Of a stretch of DNA of 64,000 nucleotides, positions 16,832-25,624 are shown piece by piece. The DNA is from Streptomyces musisoli (GTDB taxonomy: Bacteria > Actinomycetota > Actinomycetes > Streptomycetales > Streptomycetaceae), in assembly GCF_016741855.1 (NCBI RefSeq), contig NZ_JAERRH010000005.1:62001-126000 (forward strand), written 5' to 3'. The stretch's first letter is position 1, and each line of letters begins with the position of its first letter. The notes under the pieces were generated by a model. That model worked only from the letters and a program-made list of their open reading frames with translations. It was not told the origin of the DNA and did not search any database. A program made the position numbers and the translations under genes.

Positions 16832-17188
16832 ATGTCCGTATCGGACGAGACCAGCACCGCCACCGACGGCATCATCCTGAGTGACGCCGCCGCGGCCAAG
16901 GTGAAGGCCCTGCTCGACCAGGAAGGCCGCGACGACCTGGCGCTGCGCGTCGCCGTTCAGCCCGGTGGCTGCTCCGGCCTGCGTTACCAGCTCTTCTTCG
17001 ACGAGCGCTCGCTCGACGGTGACGTCGTCAAGGACTTCGGTGGCGTCAAGGTCGTCACCGACCGCATGAGCGCTCCGTACCTGGGCGGCGCGTCCATCGA
17101 CTTCGTCGACACGATCGAGAAGCAGGGCTTCACGATCGACAACCCGAACGCGACCGGCTCCTGCGCCTGCGGCGACTCCTTCAGCTGA
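16832..17188 (+). CDS. erpA: HesB/IscA-type iron-sulfur cluster insertion protein
   Basis: A-type carrier proteins pass Fe-S clusters to apo-enzymes. The 118-residue protein has the three conserved cysteines: VQPGGCSGLRYQLFFDE and the C-terminal GSCACGDSFS. The start has GGGAGAG upstream. It matches the actinobacterial HesB protein (Rv2204c in M. tuberculosis). Neighbours fit: nadA is an Fe-S enzyme, and the Rieske protein QcrA and the cysteine desulfurase-TusA fusion lie within 13 kb. Confidence 0.93.
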   Translation: MSVSDETSTATDGIILSDAAAAKVKALLDQEGRDDLALRVAVQPGGCSGLRYQLFFDERSLDGDVVKDFGGVKVVTDRMSAPYLGGASIDFVDTIEKQGFTIDNPNATGSCACGDSFS

Positions 17189-17280
17189 CGGGCTCGGCCG
17201 GCGGACCGACGGTCCGGCGGCCCCCACGGTTCGACGAAGGCGGCGGCCCCCACAGCCGGGGCCGCCGCCTTCATGCGTCC

Positions 17281-17436
17281 GGCGGGAAACCGCCGCGAGC
17301 GTGTCCGGCGGGAACGGGCACGGCCGCGCTGACGTGGCCGGAAGCAATCGCGGCCGCGCGGGCGTGGCCGGCGGGAATCAACGCGGCTGCGCGGACGGCG
17401 CCGGCGCCGGCGGGAATCAGCGCGGCTGCGCGGACG
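17281..17436. repeat. Tandem repeat copying the 3' end of the convergent gene
   Basis: On the minus strand, GTCCGCGCAGCCGCGCTGATTCCC includes the stop of the gene at 17417. Copies follow at about 39, 72 and 105 bp downstream with increasing decay (plus strand GCGGGAATCA(A)GCGCGGC at 17371 and 17410, GGAAGCAATCGCGGCCGC at about 17340). The array separates erpA from the membrane-anchored protein gene. Confidence 0.7.
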
Positions 17437-18967
17437 CGTCCGGCCGCAGCGAGCCCGCCTTCGCCTTCGGGACCGCCTTGCCGTCCGTGCCCACCACCTT
17501 CCGCCCGTCCAGCGGCGCGTCCAGCCGCACGGTCTTCACGTACTCCCTGGCGATCAGCACGCACACCTTGTCCGGCCAGGGCGTCTCGGTGACCGTCACC
17601 GTCACCCGGTCGCCGCTCTCCCGTGCCGACGTCCGGTAGTCGGCGCACACCCCGCCGAAGAAGCTCAGGTTCAGCGTCCGTCCCTCGGCCGTGTAGGCCG
17701 ACACCATCACGCTCCGGCTCTTCCCGGGGGCCTTGGAGGGCCGCGACGCCGACGGCGCGGAAGCCGACGGCGCGGAAGCCGACGGCGCGGACGCCGAGGC
17801 CAGATAGGCCGGGTCGACCGCCGGATACGTCACCGTGAACCCGTCGGCCGCCCCGGACCCCCGCACCTGGAACAGCCAGGACGGCACCAGCGTCTGCCGT
17901 CCGCCGACGGCGTGCGCGGCCAGTCCGAACACCGCCTTGTCGACCGTGACCGTCTGCCCGGCCGGCTTCGGCGCCCCCGTGGACGCGCCGCACGGCTGCT
18001 CCAGCCGGTCCTTCAACGGCACCGGGCTGGCACACCCGCCGATACCCATCCGGTGGTCGCCCTTCGTGCCCTTCGCCGCCCCGTTCATCAGCTCCAGCGT
18101 CTTCGCGGCGCCCAGCACGGGATACGTGTCGCTCTTCACCGGCGTGCCCAACAACCCGTGCCCGCCCATCAGTTCACCCTTGCGGTCGACCGTCAGACCG
18201 GTCGTCCAGCCGTACGTGGGCAGCCCCCCGACCACCGGATCGGCGTTGACCACCCGCTGGGCGCCCATGACCTGGCTCGCGTCGATCTTCGCGTCGTCCA
18301 GCCCCGCCGCCTTCAGCACCGGTGCCGCCGCCCGCTCCGCCTCGGCCACGCTCACCGGTGCGCCGGCCGGTGCACCCGGGTCCTGCGTGCAGACGGTCAC
18401 CTTGCGGCAGTTGTCGGTGCCGGGCGCGTACCGGGAGTACGTCCAGCTGCCCGGCGCGTCCCGGCTCACCTGGAGACTCGGTCCGAAGCCGTCCTTGCCG
18501 CCGACCCGCCAGCTTCGCCCCTCGGCCACCGGCGCCCCGTCCAGACCGAGCGCCTTCGCCAGCCGGACCACCTGCTCCCGGCCCACCTCGGCGGCCGGCT
18601 CGTACACCGACGCCGAGCCCGGGCCGTCCGGCAGCTCGCCCGCCGCCACGTACCGGGCACCGTAGGGATCCGGCTCACCGGGCGCGATACCGCCGGTGCC
18701 GTCGTCCCCCCAGCCGTCCAGCACCAGCGGCGGGGGAGTGGCGTCCCCGCGGGAGGCGGCCGGACCGCCCGTACGGCCGCCCGTGTCGCTGCTCGCGGCG
18801 AGGTACGCGCCACCGCCGCCGACCACCAGGACGGCCGCGGCGACGGACACGACGACGGCGGGCGACCGCCGCCGTCCGTCCCGGCCGCCCGCGTCCCCCG
18901 CCGTACGCTCTTCGGATGCCTCCGGGACGTCCGCGTTCCCGGAGTTCTCAGGCCGCTCGGTGTTCAC
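17417..18967 (-). CDS. Membrane-anchored hypothetical protein with extracytoplasmic domain
   Basis: The 516-residue protein has an acidic cytoplasmic N-terminus (about 36 residues), one transmembrane helix (SPAVVVSVAAAVLVVGGGGAYLAA) and a long extracytoplasmic part. Two cysteine pairs may form disulfides (NCRKVTVCTQ; GGCAS...EQPCGAS). Near residue 400 a low-complexity SAPSASAPSASAPSAS stretch comes from a 15-bp DNA repeat (17749-17793). I recognise no catalytic motif. Its position between erpA and adoK is that of Rv2203 in M. tuberculosis, also a membrane protein of unknown role; homology is not established. A second ORF on the plus strand over the same bases is a codon-bias shadow. Confidence 0.82.
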   Translation of the reverse strand: MNTERPENSGNADVPEASEERTAGDAGGRDGRRRSPAVVVSVAAAVLVVGGGGAYLAASSDTGGRTGGPAASRGDATPPPLVLDGWGDDGTGGIAPGEPDPYGARYVAAGELPDGPGSASVYEPAAEVGREQVVRLAKALGLDGAPVAEGRSWRVGGKDGFGPSLQVSRDAPGSWTYSRYAPGTDNCRKVTVCTQDPGAPAGAPVSVAEAERAAAPVLKAAGLDDAKIDASQVMGAQRVVNADPVVGGLPTYGWTTGLTVDRKGELMGGHGLLGTPVKSDTYPVLGAAKTLELMNGAAKGTKGDHRMGIGGCASPVPLKDRLEQPCGASTGAPKPAGQTVTVDKAVFGLAAHAVGGRQTLVPSWLFQVRGSGAADGFTVTYPAVDPAYLASASAPSASAPSASAPSASRPSKAPGKSRSVMVSAYTAEGRTLNLSFFGGVCADYRTSARESGDRVTVTVTETPWPDKVCVLIAREYVKTVRLDAPLDGRKVVGTDGKAVPKAKAGSLRPDASAQPR

Positions 18968-19071
18968 CGCATCGCTCCTCGCTGGATCGTGTCCCGCATC
19001 CCCTGCGCGGGGGACGCCGATGGGACGCGGGAGGGGAGCGCGCGGTTCCCGGGGAACGCGCCCGGCGCGCC

Positions 19072-19281
19072 TCAGTCGCCGTAGTCCGACATCGCGTCCA
19101 GCAGCCTGGCCGACCGCGTCGGCACGGTCACCCCGTGGATACGGGACGGTGACACCGGCCGGGACGCGGCATGCTCCGGGGCCGCCCAGTGCGGAGCCAT
19201 CCGTGCGCAGTCGCCGCGCAGGGAGGCGAGACCGCCGTCGAGGTCGGCAGGGGCGGAGGGGGTGGCCCTGAGATTCGTCAT
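19072..19281 (-). CDS. Possible small protein, 69 aa
   Basis: The ORF starts MTNLRATPSAPADLDGGLASL and ends IHGVTVPTRSARLLDAMSDYGD. It is on the same strand as, and upstream of, the membrane protein gene. No clear ribosome site is visible. The ordered C-terminal sequence and correct codon bias argue for a real gene, but no family is recognised. It is divergent from adoK; CTAC-6-GTAG (19321-19334) lies in the shared promoter region. Confidence 0.5.
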   Translation of the reverse strand: MTNLRATPSAPADLDGGLASLRGDCARMAPHWAAPEHAASRPVSPSRIHGVTVPTRSARLLDAMSDYGD

Positions 19282-19411
19282 GACCGCACCGTAGGCACGG
19301 CGAAGCCTGCGAAGAAAGATCTACTATCGGGTAGTTTTGCCAGCTTCAGTGGCGGCCCCCGAGCGGGTAGCGTGAACTGTCAATCCCGCCTCCCGCAGGA
19401 GAATCCCCGTC

Positions 19412-20386
19412 GTGCGCATTGCAGTCACCGGCTCCATCGCCACCGACCACCTCATGACCTTCCCCGGCCGTTTCGCCGACCAGTTCGTCGCGGACCAGCT
19501 GCACACGGTTTCGCTCTCCTTCCTGGTCGACAACCTCGACGTCCGCCGCGGCGGCGTCGCCGCCAACATCGCCTTCGGCATGGGCCAGCTCGGCACCGCG
19601 CCGATCCTGGTCGGCGCCGCCGGCTTCGACTTCGACGAATACCGGGCCTGGCTCGACCGGCACGGTGTGGACACCGACTCGGTCCGCATCTCCGAGACCC
19701 TGCACACCGCCCGCTTCGTGTGCACCACCGACGCCGACCACAACCAGATCGGCTCCTTCTACACGGGCGCGATGAGCGAGGCCCGGCTGATCGAGCTGAA
19801 GACCGTCGCCGACCGTGTCGGCGGCCTCGACCTGGTCCTCATCGGCGCCGACGACCCGGAGGCGATGCTCCGCCACACGGAGGAGTGCCGCTCCCGGAAC
19901 ATCCCCTTCGCCGCCGACTTCTCCCAGCAGATCGCCCGGATGGAGGGCGAGGAGATCCGGATACTGCTGGACGGGGCGACGTACCTCTTCTCCAACGAGT
20001 ACGAGAAGGGCCTGATCGAGTCCAAGACCGGCTGGACCGGCGAGGAGATCCTGGCCAAGGTCGGCCACCGGGTCACCACGCTCGGCTCGCGGGGCGTGCG
20101 CATCGAGCGGGCCGGTGAGGACCCGATCGAGGTCGGCTGCCCGGAGGAGGAGCGCAAGGCCGACCCCACGGGTGTCGGCGACGCCTTCCGCGCGGGGTTC
20201 CTGTCCGGGCTGGCCTGGGGTGTCCCGCTGGAGCGCGCGGCGCAGGTGGGCTGCATGCTGGCGACGCTCGTCATCGAGACCGTGGGTACGCAGGAGTACC
20301 AGCTGCGGCGGGGGCACTTCATGGAGCGGTTCGTGAAGGCGTACGGGGACGAGGCCGGGCAGGAAGTCCAGACCCACCTCCGCTGA
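19412..20386 (+). CDS. adoK: Adenosine kinase, PfkB/ribokinase family
   Basis: The protein (324 aa) begins MRIAVTGSIATDHLMTFPGRFADQF and closely follows M. tuberculosis AdoK (Rv2202c), which phosphorylates adenosine to AMP in purine salvage. PfkB hallmarks are present: RRGGVAANIAFGMGQLG (signature 1) and DPTGVGDAFRAGFLSGLAWG (signature 2, catalytic Asp in GVGDAF). ISETLHTARFVCTTD and GAMSEARLIEL are shared with AdoK. The GTG start has AGGAGA 9 nt upstream. Genomic order (erpA - membrane protein - adoK - ctaC) matches Mycobacterium. A general sugar kinase is less likely. Confidence 0.85.
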   Translation: MRIAVTGSIATDHLMTFPGRFADQFVADQLHTVSLSFLVDNLDVRRGGVAANIAFGMGQLGTAPILVGAAGFDFDEYRAWLDRHGVDTDSVRISETLHTARFVCTTDADHNQIGSFYTGAMSEARLIELKTVADRVGGLDLVLIGADDPEAMLRHTEECRSRNIPFAADFSQQIARMEGEEIRILLDGATYLFSNEYEKGLIESKTGWTGEEILAKVGHRVTTLGSRGVRIERAGEDPIEVGCPEEERKADPTGVGDAFRAGFLSGLAWGVPLERAAQVGCMLATLVIETVGTQEYQLRRGHFMERFVKAYGDEAGQEVQTHLR

Positions 20387-20671
20387 GGGGGGCTGCGCCC
20401 TGGCCTGAGCCGTTGTCGGGTGCGGGGGGCTGCGCCTTGCCTGAGCCGTTGTCGGGTGCGGGTGCGTGGGGGCTGGTCGCGCAGTTCCCCGCGCCCCTTC
20501 GGGGCTGCGCCCCGCGCCCCTTCGGGGGCTGGGCCCCCTGGTCCGCTGCCGTTGTCGGGTGCGGGTGCGTGGGGGCTGGTCGCGCCCGCGCGGCGGAGCC
20601 GCATATCGGCCCAGCCCCGTGCCCCTTCGGGGCTGCGCCCCGCGCCCCTTCGGGGGCTGCGCCCCGCCCCC
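20387..20671. repeat. Intergenic repeat cluster between adoK and the desulfurase gene
   Basis: The 285-bp spacer between convergent genes is almost wholly repeats. CTGAGCCGTTGTCGGGTGCG occurs at about 20405 and 20441, and GGGTGCGTGGGGGCTGGTCGCG occurs twice. GCGCAGTTCCCCGCGCCCCT is at 20479-20498, and GCGCCCCTTCGGGGCTGCGC units can form CCCC-TTCG-GGGG hairpins. Such hairpins would serve as terminators. No gene is seen. Confidence 0.75.
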
Positions 20672-22051
20672 TCAGCTCACCCGGCGTACCAAGTACGCCG
20701 TGCCGGCTTCTGTCGGTTCTTCTCCGATGTACTGCTGGCCCCGCATCTCGCACCATGCCGGGATGTCCAGGCGGGCCGCCTCGTCGTCGGAGAGGACCCG
20801 TACGATGCCGTCCACCGGGACCTGTCCGATCACCTTGGCCAGCTCGATGACGGGGATCGGGCAGCGCTTGCCCAGGGAGTCGACCAGCAGTTCCCCGGGG
20901 CCCGTCCCGGTGGCCGGCGCCGCCGGCGCCCCGAGCTTCTCCCGCACCCCGGCCACCGCCCCCGGCAGCACCTCCAGGAACCGTTCCACGTCCGCCTCCG
21001 CCGTGCCCGGGGGCAGGGACACCCGTACGTTCCCCTCGCTCAGCACCCCCATCGCCTTCAGTACATGGCTGGGCGTCAGCGTGCTGCTCGTGCAGGAGGA
21101 GCCGGAGGAGACCGAGAAGCCCGCCCGGTCCAGCTCGTGCAGCAGCGCCTCACCGTCGACGTAGAGGCAGGAGAACGTGACGATCCCGGGCAGCCGGTGC
21201 TCGGCGTCGCCGACCACCTCCACGTCCGGCACCAGCTCCGGCACCCGCGCCCGGATCCGCTCCGTCAGTTCCCGCAGCCGTACCGCCTCCTGGGCCGCCT
21301 CGGCCCGTACCGCGCGCAGCGAGGCCACGGCCGCCACGATCCCCGGGATGTTCTCGAAACCGGGCGCCCGGCCCGACTCCCGCTCGTCCACCGGCCCTTG
21401 GGCGGCGAACCGCACCCCCTTGCGGACGACGAGCAGCCCGACACCGGACGGCCCGCCCCACTTGTGCGCGCTGGCCGTCAGCAGCGACCAGTCGCCCCCG
21501 ACCGGTTCCCAGCCCAGCGTCTGCGCCGCGTCCACCAGCAGCGGCACCCCGGCCGCCCGGCACACCCCGGCCACCTCGGCCACCGGCTGCACGGTGCCGA
21601 CCTCGTGGTTGGCCGACTGCAGGCACGCCAGCGCGGTGTCGGGGCGGAGGGCCGCGGCGAAGGACGACGGGTCGACGGCCCCGGCCCGGTTCACCGGCAC
21701 CCGGCCGACGGAGCCGCCCTCCGCCTCGAACACTTCCGCCGAATGGAGTACGGAGGAGTGTTCGACCGCGGACACGATCAGGTGGCGTCCGACCCGGCGC
21801 CGACCGGCCAACGCCCCCGCGACGCCCACGTGTACGGCTCGCGTGCCGGACGAGGTGAACACCACCTCGTCGGCCCGGCACCCCACGGCCTCGGCGGCCG
21901 CCTCCCGGGCGGCGTCGAGCAGCATCCGGGCCCTGCGCCCCTCCCGGTACAGGCGTGCGGGATCGGCCCAACCCTCGTCCAGGGAGGCCGTCAGGGCCTG
22001 ACGGGCCACGGGGTGCAGAGGGGCGGCGGACGCGGCGTCGAAGTAGGACAC
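20672..22051 (-). CDS. Cysteine desulfurase (IscS/NifS type) fused to a C-terminal TusA-like sulfur carrier domain
   Basis: Residues 1 to ~370 are a class V PLP enzyme that removes sulfur from cysteine. The PLP Lys is in TASAHKWGGPSGVG, the catalytic Cys loop is SVSSGSSCTSSTLTPSHVLKAMG, and AVEHSSVLHSAE is also typical. Residues ~385-459 are a TusA/SirA domain with the CPxP motif (VDSLGKRCPIPVIELAKV), which accepts persulfide sulfur. The two activities are normally on separate proteins. The GTG start (22051) is chosen by homology (YFDAASAAPLHP). TACCGT ends 6 nt before it, so it may be leaderless. The 459-aa length equals the sum of both families. It likely supplies sulfur for Fe-S clusters or tRNA thiolation. 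Confidence 0.9.
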   Translation of the reverse strand: MSYFDAASAAPLHPVARQALTASLDEGWADPARLYREGRRARMLLDAAREAAAEAVGCRADEVVFTSSGTRAVHVGVAGALAGRRRVGRHLIVSAVEHSSVLHSAEVFEAEGGSVGRVPVNRAGAVDPSSFAAALRPDTALACLQSANHEVGTVQPVAEVAGVCRAAGVPLLVDAAQTLGWEPVGGDWSLLTASAHKWGGPSGVGLLVVRKGVRFAAQGPVDERESGRAPGFENIPGIVAAVASLRAVRAEAAQEAVRLRELTERIRARVPELVPDVEVVGDAEHRLPGIVTFSCLYVDGEALLHELDRAGFSVSSGSSCTSSTLTPSHVLKAMGVLSEGNVRVSLPPGTAEADVERFLEVLPGAVAGVREKLGAPAAPATGTGPGELLVDSLGKRCPIPVIELAKVIGQVPVDGIVRVLSDDEAARLDIPAWCEMRGQQYIGEEPTEAGTAYLVRRVS

Positions 22052-22376
22052 ACAGCTACGGTAGAGCCTGCCGAGGGGCAGTCGGCCGCAGGGGCGCGCA
22101 GCCGTGCTGACATGCGGCTTCGCCCCTGGCCGCGAGCAACCACACCGCACCTGGGGCCGCAACCCAAACCGCTACAACCCGAGCTATTAGACGCCCAATC
22201 CCACCCCGTCGGAGTGAGACGCGGCGCGTATGCCCCCCTCCCCGCGAACCCCCGGAAGGCGTCGGCTAGGGTTTGGTCCGCATAAACATCCAAACCCCTG
22301 CCCGACGCAGGGCGGCGACCGACCAGCGAGAAGGCCGCAGCCGACCGCGCGGGCGAGACTCTCGGGAAGGCGCTAC
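22052..22376. promoter_or_regulatory. Divergent region desulfurase-tusA / ctaC with inverted repeat
   Basis: The 325-bp spacer holds a TAGGGT -10-like hexamer (22267-22272) directed toward ctaC. It overlaps an inverted repeat, GGGTTTGG (22269-22276) with CCAAACCC (22290-22297). A hairpin or operator at the ctaC transcription start is possible. CtaC has its own ribosome site (GGAAGG, 22363-22368). Confidence 0.4.
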
Positions 22377-23339
22377 GTGAGTCCCAACGGCTCCGACCGC
22401 TCGCCGCGGCGCCCGATGCGGCGGAAGCTGCTGCAGGCACTGACCGCGGGCCTGGTCCTGGCGACCGCCACCGGTTGCACATACAAGGACTTCCCCCGCC
22501 TTGGCATGCCCACCCCGACCACGGAAGAGGCTCCGCGGATCCTCTCCCTGTGGCAGGGCTCCTGGGCTGCCGCGCTGGCCACCGGCGTGCTGGTGTGGGG
22601 CCTGATTCTGTGGAGCACGATCTTCCACCGGCGTAGCCGCACCAAGGTCGAGGTTCCTCCGCAGACCCGGTACAACATGCCGATCGAGGCCCTGTACACG
22701 GTGGTCCCGATCATCATCATCTCGGTGCTCTTCTACTTCACGGCACGGGACGAGTCGAAGCTGCTCAGCCTCACCGACAAGAAGCCCGACGTCACGGTCA
22801 ACGTGGTCGGCTTCCAGTGGAGCTGGGGCTTCAACTACATCGAGAACGTCCCCGGTTCCACCGGCAATGCCAAGACCGACAAGAACCTGGACGCCATTCC
22901 GGACCGGTTCAAGAAGGAATTCCCGGCGAACGCCGGCGGCGTCTACGACGTCGGCACGCCCGGCACGCGGAACCCGCAGACGGGCAACCCCGGTCCGACG
23001 CTCTGGCTCCCCAAGGGCAAGACGGTCCGCTTCGTCCTGACCTCGCGTGACGTCATCCACTCCTTCTGGGTGGTGCCGTTCCTCATGAAGCAGGACGTCA
23101 TCCCGGGCCACACCAACGCCTTCCAGGTGACCCCCAACAAGGAGGGCACCTTCCTCGGCAAGTGCGCCGAGCTCTGCGGCGTCGACCACTCCCGGATGCT
23201 GTTCAACGTGAAGGTCGTCTCCCCCGAGCGGTACGAGCAGCACCTCAAGGACCTCGCCAAGAAGGGGCAGACCGGTTACATTCCCGCCGGCATCGCGCAG
23301 ACGAGCCACGAGAAGAACCGGGAGACGAACAACCTGTGA
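22377..23339 (+). CDS. ctaC: Cytochrome c oxidase subunit II
   Basis: CtaC holds the dinuclear CuA centre of the aa3 oxidase and takes electrons from the bound cytochrome c of the bcc complex. The binuclear copper motif is CAELCGVDHSRM (about residue 262). The protein has a lipoprotein-type signal (LVLATATGC), two membrane helices (AALATGVLVWGLILWSTIF and LYTVVPIIIISVLFYFTA) and an extracellular cupredoxin domain. Length is 320 aa. The GTG start has GGAAGG at proper spacing. The last base pairs overlap ctaD (GTGA), so ctaC-ctaD-ctaF are coupled. Confidence 0.97.
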   Translation: MSPNGSDRSPRRPMRRKLLQALTAGLVLATATGCTYKDFPRLGMPTPTTEEAPRILSLWQGSWAAALATGVLVWGLILWSTIFHRRSRTKVEVPPQTRYNMPIEALYTVVPIIIISVLFYFTARDESKLLSLTDKKPDVTVNVVGFQWSWGFNYIENVPGSTGNAKTDKNLDAIPDRFKKEFPANAGGVYDVGTPGTRNPQTGNPGPTLWLPKGKTVRFVLTSRDVIHSFWVVPFLMKQDVIPGHTNAFQVTPNKEGTFLGKCAELCGVDHSRMLFNVKVVSPERYEQHLKDLAKKGQTGYIPAGIAQTSHEKNRETNNL

Positions 23340-25066
23340 GCATCCTCAACGAACCCCAGGGTGCCGCGGCAGCTGAAGGCTACGCCGACGAGCTGCCGGT
23401 CAGGCGCAAGCAGCCCGGCAATGTCGTGGTGAAGTGGCTGACGACCACCGACCACAAGACGATCGGCACGCTGTATCTGGTCACCTCGTTCGCGTTCTTC
23501 CTGATCGGCGGCGTGATGGCGCTGCTGATGCGCGCCGAGCTGGCCCGGCCGGGCCTCCAGTTCATGTCGAACGAGCAGTTCAACCAGGCGTTCACGATGC
23601 ACGGCACGATCATGCTGCTGATGTTCGCGACGCCGCTGTTCGCCGGTTTCGCCAACTGGATCATGCCGCTCCAGATCGGCGCGCCCGACGTGGCGTTCCC
23701 GCGGCTGAACATGTTCGCCTACTGGCTCTACCTGTTCGGCTCGACGATCGCGGTGGGCGGCTTCCTCACCCCGGACGGCGCGGCCGACTTCGGCTGGTTC
23801 GCCTACTCCCCGCTGTCGGACGCGGTCCGTTCGCCGGGCATCGGCGCCGACATGTGGATCATGGGTCTGGCCTTCTCCGGCTTCGGCACCATCCTCGGCT
23901 CGGTCAACTTCATCACCACGATCATCTGCATGCGTGCCCCGGGCATGACCATGTTCCGCATGCCGATCTTCGTGTGGAACGTGCTGCTGACCGCCGTGCT
24001 GGTCCTGCTGGCCTTCCCGGTCCTCGCGGCCGCGCTGTTCGCCCTGGAGGCGGACCGCAAGTTCGGTGCCCACGTCTTCGACGCCGCCAACGGCGGAGCC
24101 TTGCTGTGGCAACACCTCTTCTGGTTCTTCGGCCATCCAGAGGTGTACATCATCGCGCTGCCGTTCTTCGGCATCATCAGCGAAGTGATCCCGGTGTTCT
24201 CCCGCAAGCCGATGTTCGGCTACATGGGCCTGATCGCCGCGACCGTCGCGATCGCCGGCCTGTCCGTGACGGTGTGGGCCCACCACATGTACGTCACCGG
24301 TGGTGTGCTGCTGCCGTTCTTCTCCTTCATGACCTTCCTGATCGCCGTACCGACCGGTGTGAAGTTCTTCAACTGGATCGGCACGATGTGGAAGGGCTCG
24401 CTGTCCTTCGAGACGCCGATGCTCTGGGCGGTCGGCTTCCTGATCACCTTCACGTTCGGTGGTCTGACCGGTGTCATCCTGGCCTCGCCGCCGATGGACT
24501 TCCACGTCTCCGACTCGTACTTCGTGGTGGCGCACTTCCACTACGTGGTCTTCGGAACGGTCGTCTTCGCGATGTTCTCCGGCTTCCACTTCTGGTGGCC
24601 GAAGATGACGGGCAAGATGCTCGACGAGCGCCTCGGCAAGATCACCTTCTGGACGCTGTTCGTCGGCTTCCACGGCACGTTCCTCGTCCAGCACTGGCTG
24701 GGTGCCGAGGGCATGCCGCGCCGGTACGCCGACTACCTGGCGGCCGACGGCTTCACCGCCCTGAACACGATCTCGACGATCAGCTCCTTCCTGCTCGGCC
24801 TGTCGATCCTGCCGTTCCTCTACAACGTGTGGAAGACGGCCAAGTACGGCAAGCCGGTCGGCGTCGACGACCCGTGGGGCTACGGCCGCTCGCTCGAGTG
24901 GGCGACCTCCTGCCCGCCGCCCCGGCACAACTTCCTCACCCTGCCGCGGATCCGCAGCGAATCCCCGGCGTTCGACCTGCACCACCCTGAGATCGCCGCG
25001 CTCGAGCAGCTCGAGCACGCCGGTCACGGCACCGCCGTCGCGGGCAGCAAGGAGGCCGGCAAGTGA
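23336..25066 (+). CDS. ctaD: Cytochrome c oxidase subunit I
   Basis: CtaD carries haem a and the haem a3-CuB site where oxygen is reduced with proton pumping. The 576-residue protein has twelve predicted helices. Ligand motifs include TMHGTIMLLMFATP (haem a His), WQHLFWFFGHPEVYI (CuB His and cross-linked Tyr), WAHHMYVTGG and VVAHFHYVVFG (haem a/a3 His). The K- and D-channel residues lie in these blocks. The GTG start overlaps the ctaC stop. The C-terminus (HPEIAALEQLEHAGHGTA) is cytoplasmic. The end overlaps ctaF. Confidence 0.98.
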   Translation: MSILNEPQGAAAAEGYADELPVRRKQPGNVVVKWLTTTDHKTIGTLYLVTSFAFFLIGGVMALLMRAELARPGLQFMSNEQFNQAFTMHGTIMLLMFATPLFAGFANWIMPLQIGAPDVAFPRLNMFAYWLYLFGSTIAVGGFLTPDGAADFGWFAYSPLSDAVRSPGIGADMWIMGLAFSGFGTILGSVNFITTIICMRAPGMTMFRMPIFVWNVLLTAVLVLLAFPVLAAALFALEADRKFGAHVFDAANGGALLWQHLFWFFGHPEVYIIALPFFGIISEVIPVFSRKPMFGYMGLIAATVAIAGLSVTVWAHHMYVTGGVLLPFFSFMTFLIAVPTGVKFFNWIGTMWKGSLSFETPMLWAVGFLITFTFGGLTGVILASPPMDFHVSDSYFVVAHFHYVVFGTVVFAMFSGFHFWWPKMTGKMLDERLGKITFWTLFVGFHGTFLVQHWLGAEGMPRRYADYLAADGFTALNTISTISSFLLGLSILPFLYNVWKTAKYGKPVGVDDPWGYGRSLEWATSCPPPRHNFLTLPRIRSESPAFDLHHPEIAALEQLEHAGHGTAVAGSKEAGK

Positions 25067-25461
25067 AGATCCAGGGTCGGATGTTCATCTGGCTGAGCGT
25101 CTTCATCCTGATCATGGCCATCGTGTATGGCGTGTGGTCGAAGGAGCCTGCCGGTACCACCGCGCTCTTCCTGGCCTTCGGCCTGAGCGTCATGATCGGC
25201 TTCTACCTGGGCTTCACCGCCCGGCGGGTCGACGCGGGCGCCCAGGACGACAAGGAGGCCGACGTCGCGGACGACGCGGGCGAGCTGGGCTTCTTCAGCC
25301 CGCACAGCTGGCAGCCGCTCATGCTGGGATTCGGCGGCGCGATCGCCTTCCTCAGCATCGCGATCGGCTGGTGGCTGATCTACTTCTCCGCGCCGTTCAT
25401 CGTGGTCGGCCTGTTCGGCTGGGTGTTCGAGTACTACCACGGCGAGAACCGCACCCAGTAG
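25063..25461 (+). CDS. ctaF: Cytochrome c oxidase subunit IV, actinobacterial type
   Basis: The 132-residue membrane protein has four hydrophobic segments: FIWLSVFILIMAIVYGVW, TTALFLAFGLSVMIGFYLGF, LMLGFGGAIAFLSIAIGWWLIYF and PFIVVGLFGWVFEYYHGE. This is the CtaF subunit specific to actinobacterial aa3 oxidases. Its GTG overlaps the ctaD stop (GTGA). A strong terminator follows, which closes the ctaCDF operon. Confidence 0.95.
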   Translation: MKIQGRMFIWLSVFILIMAIVYGVWSKEPAGTTALFLAFGLSVMIGFYLGFTARRVDAGAQDDKEADVADDAGELGFFSPHSWQPLMLGFGGAIAFLSIAIGWWLIYFSAPFIVVGLFGWVFEYYHGENRTQ

Positions 25462-25478
25462 GGCGCGCGCCGTACGCA

Positions 25479-25520
25479 CCGGGAGCCCGGACCTTCCTGA
25501 CGGAGGGTCCGGGCTCCCGG
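25479..25520 (+). terminator. Hairpin terminator after ctaCDF
   Basis: Arms CCGGGAGCCCGGACC (25479-25493) and GGTCCGGGCTCCCGG (25506-25520) pair perfectly over a 12-nt loop and are followed by CCTTTTCC. Confidence 0.88.
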
Positions 25521-25624
25521 CCTTTTCCGGCGGCCCGGGGCGGCTCCGTCCTTCACCGGAACGGCGTTCGCCCGAAAGGATCACTCACCGCGCCGGTAAT
25601 GTCTTCATCTCATAGCGTGATCAT

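Noticed and set aside
17835..18665. Plus-strand ORF over the membrane-anchored protein gene
   Set aside because: It is Pro/Ser/Thr-rich without motifs, and the opposite strand encodes a protein with a clear membrane anchor and normal codon use.
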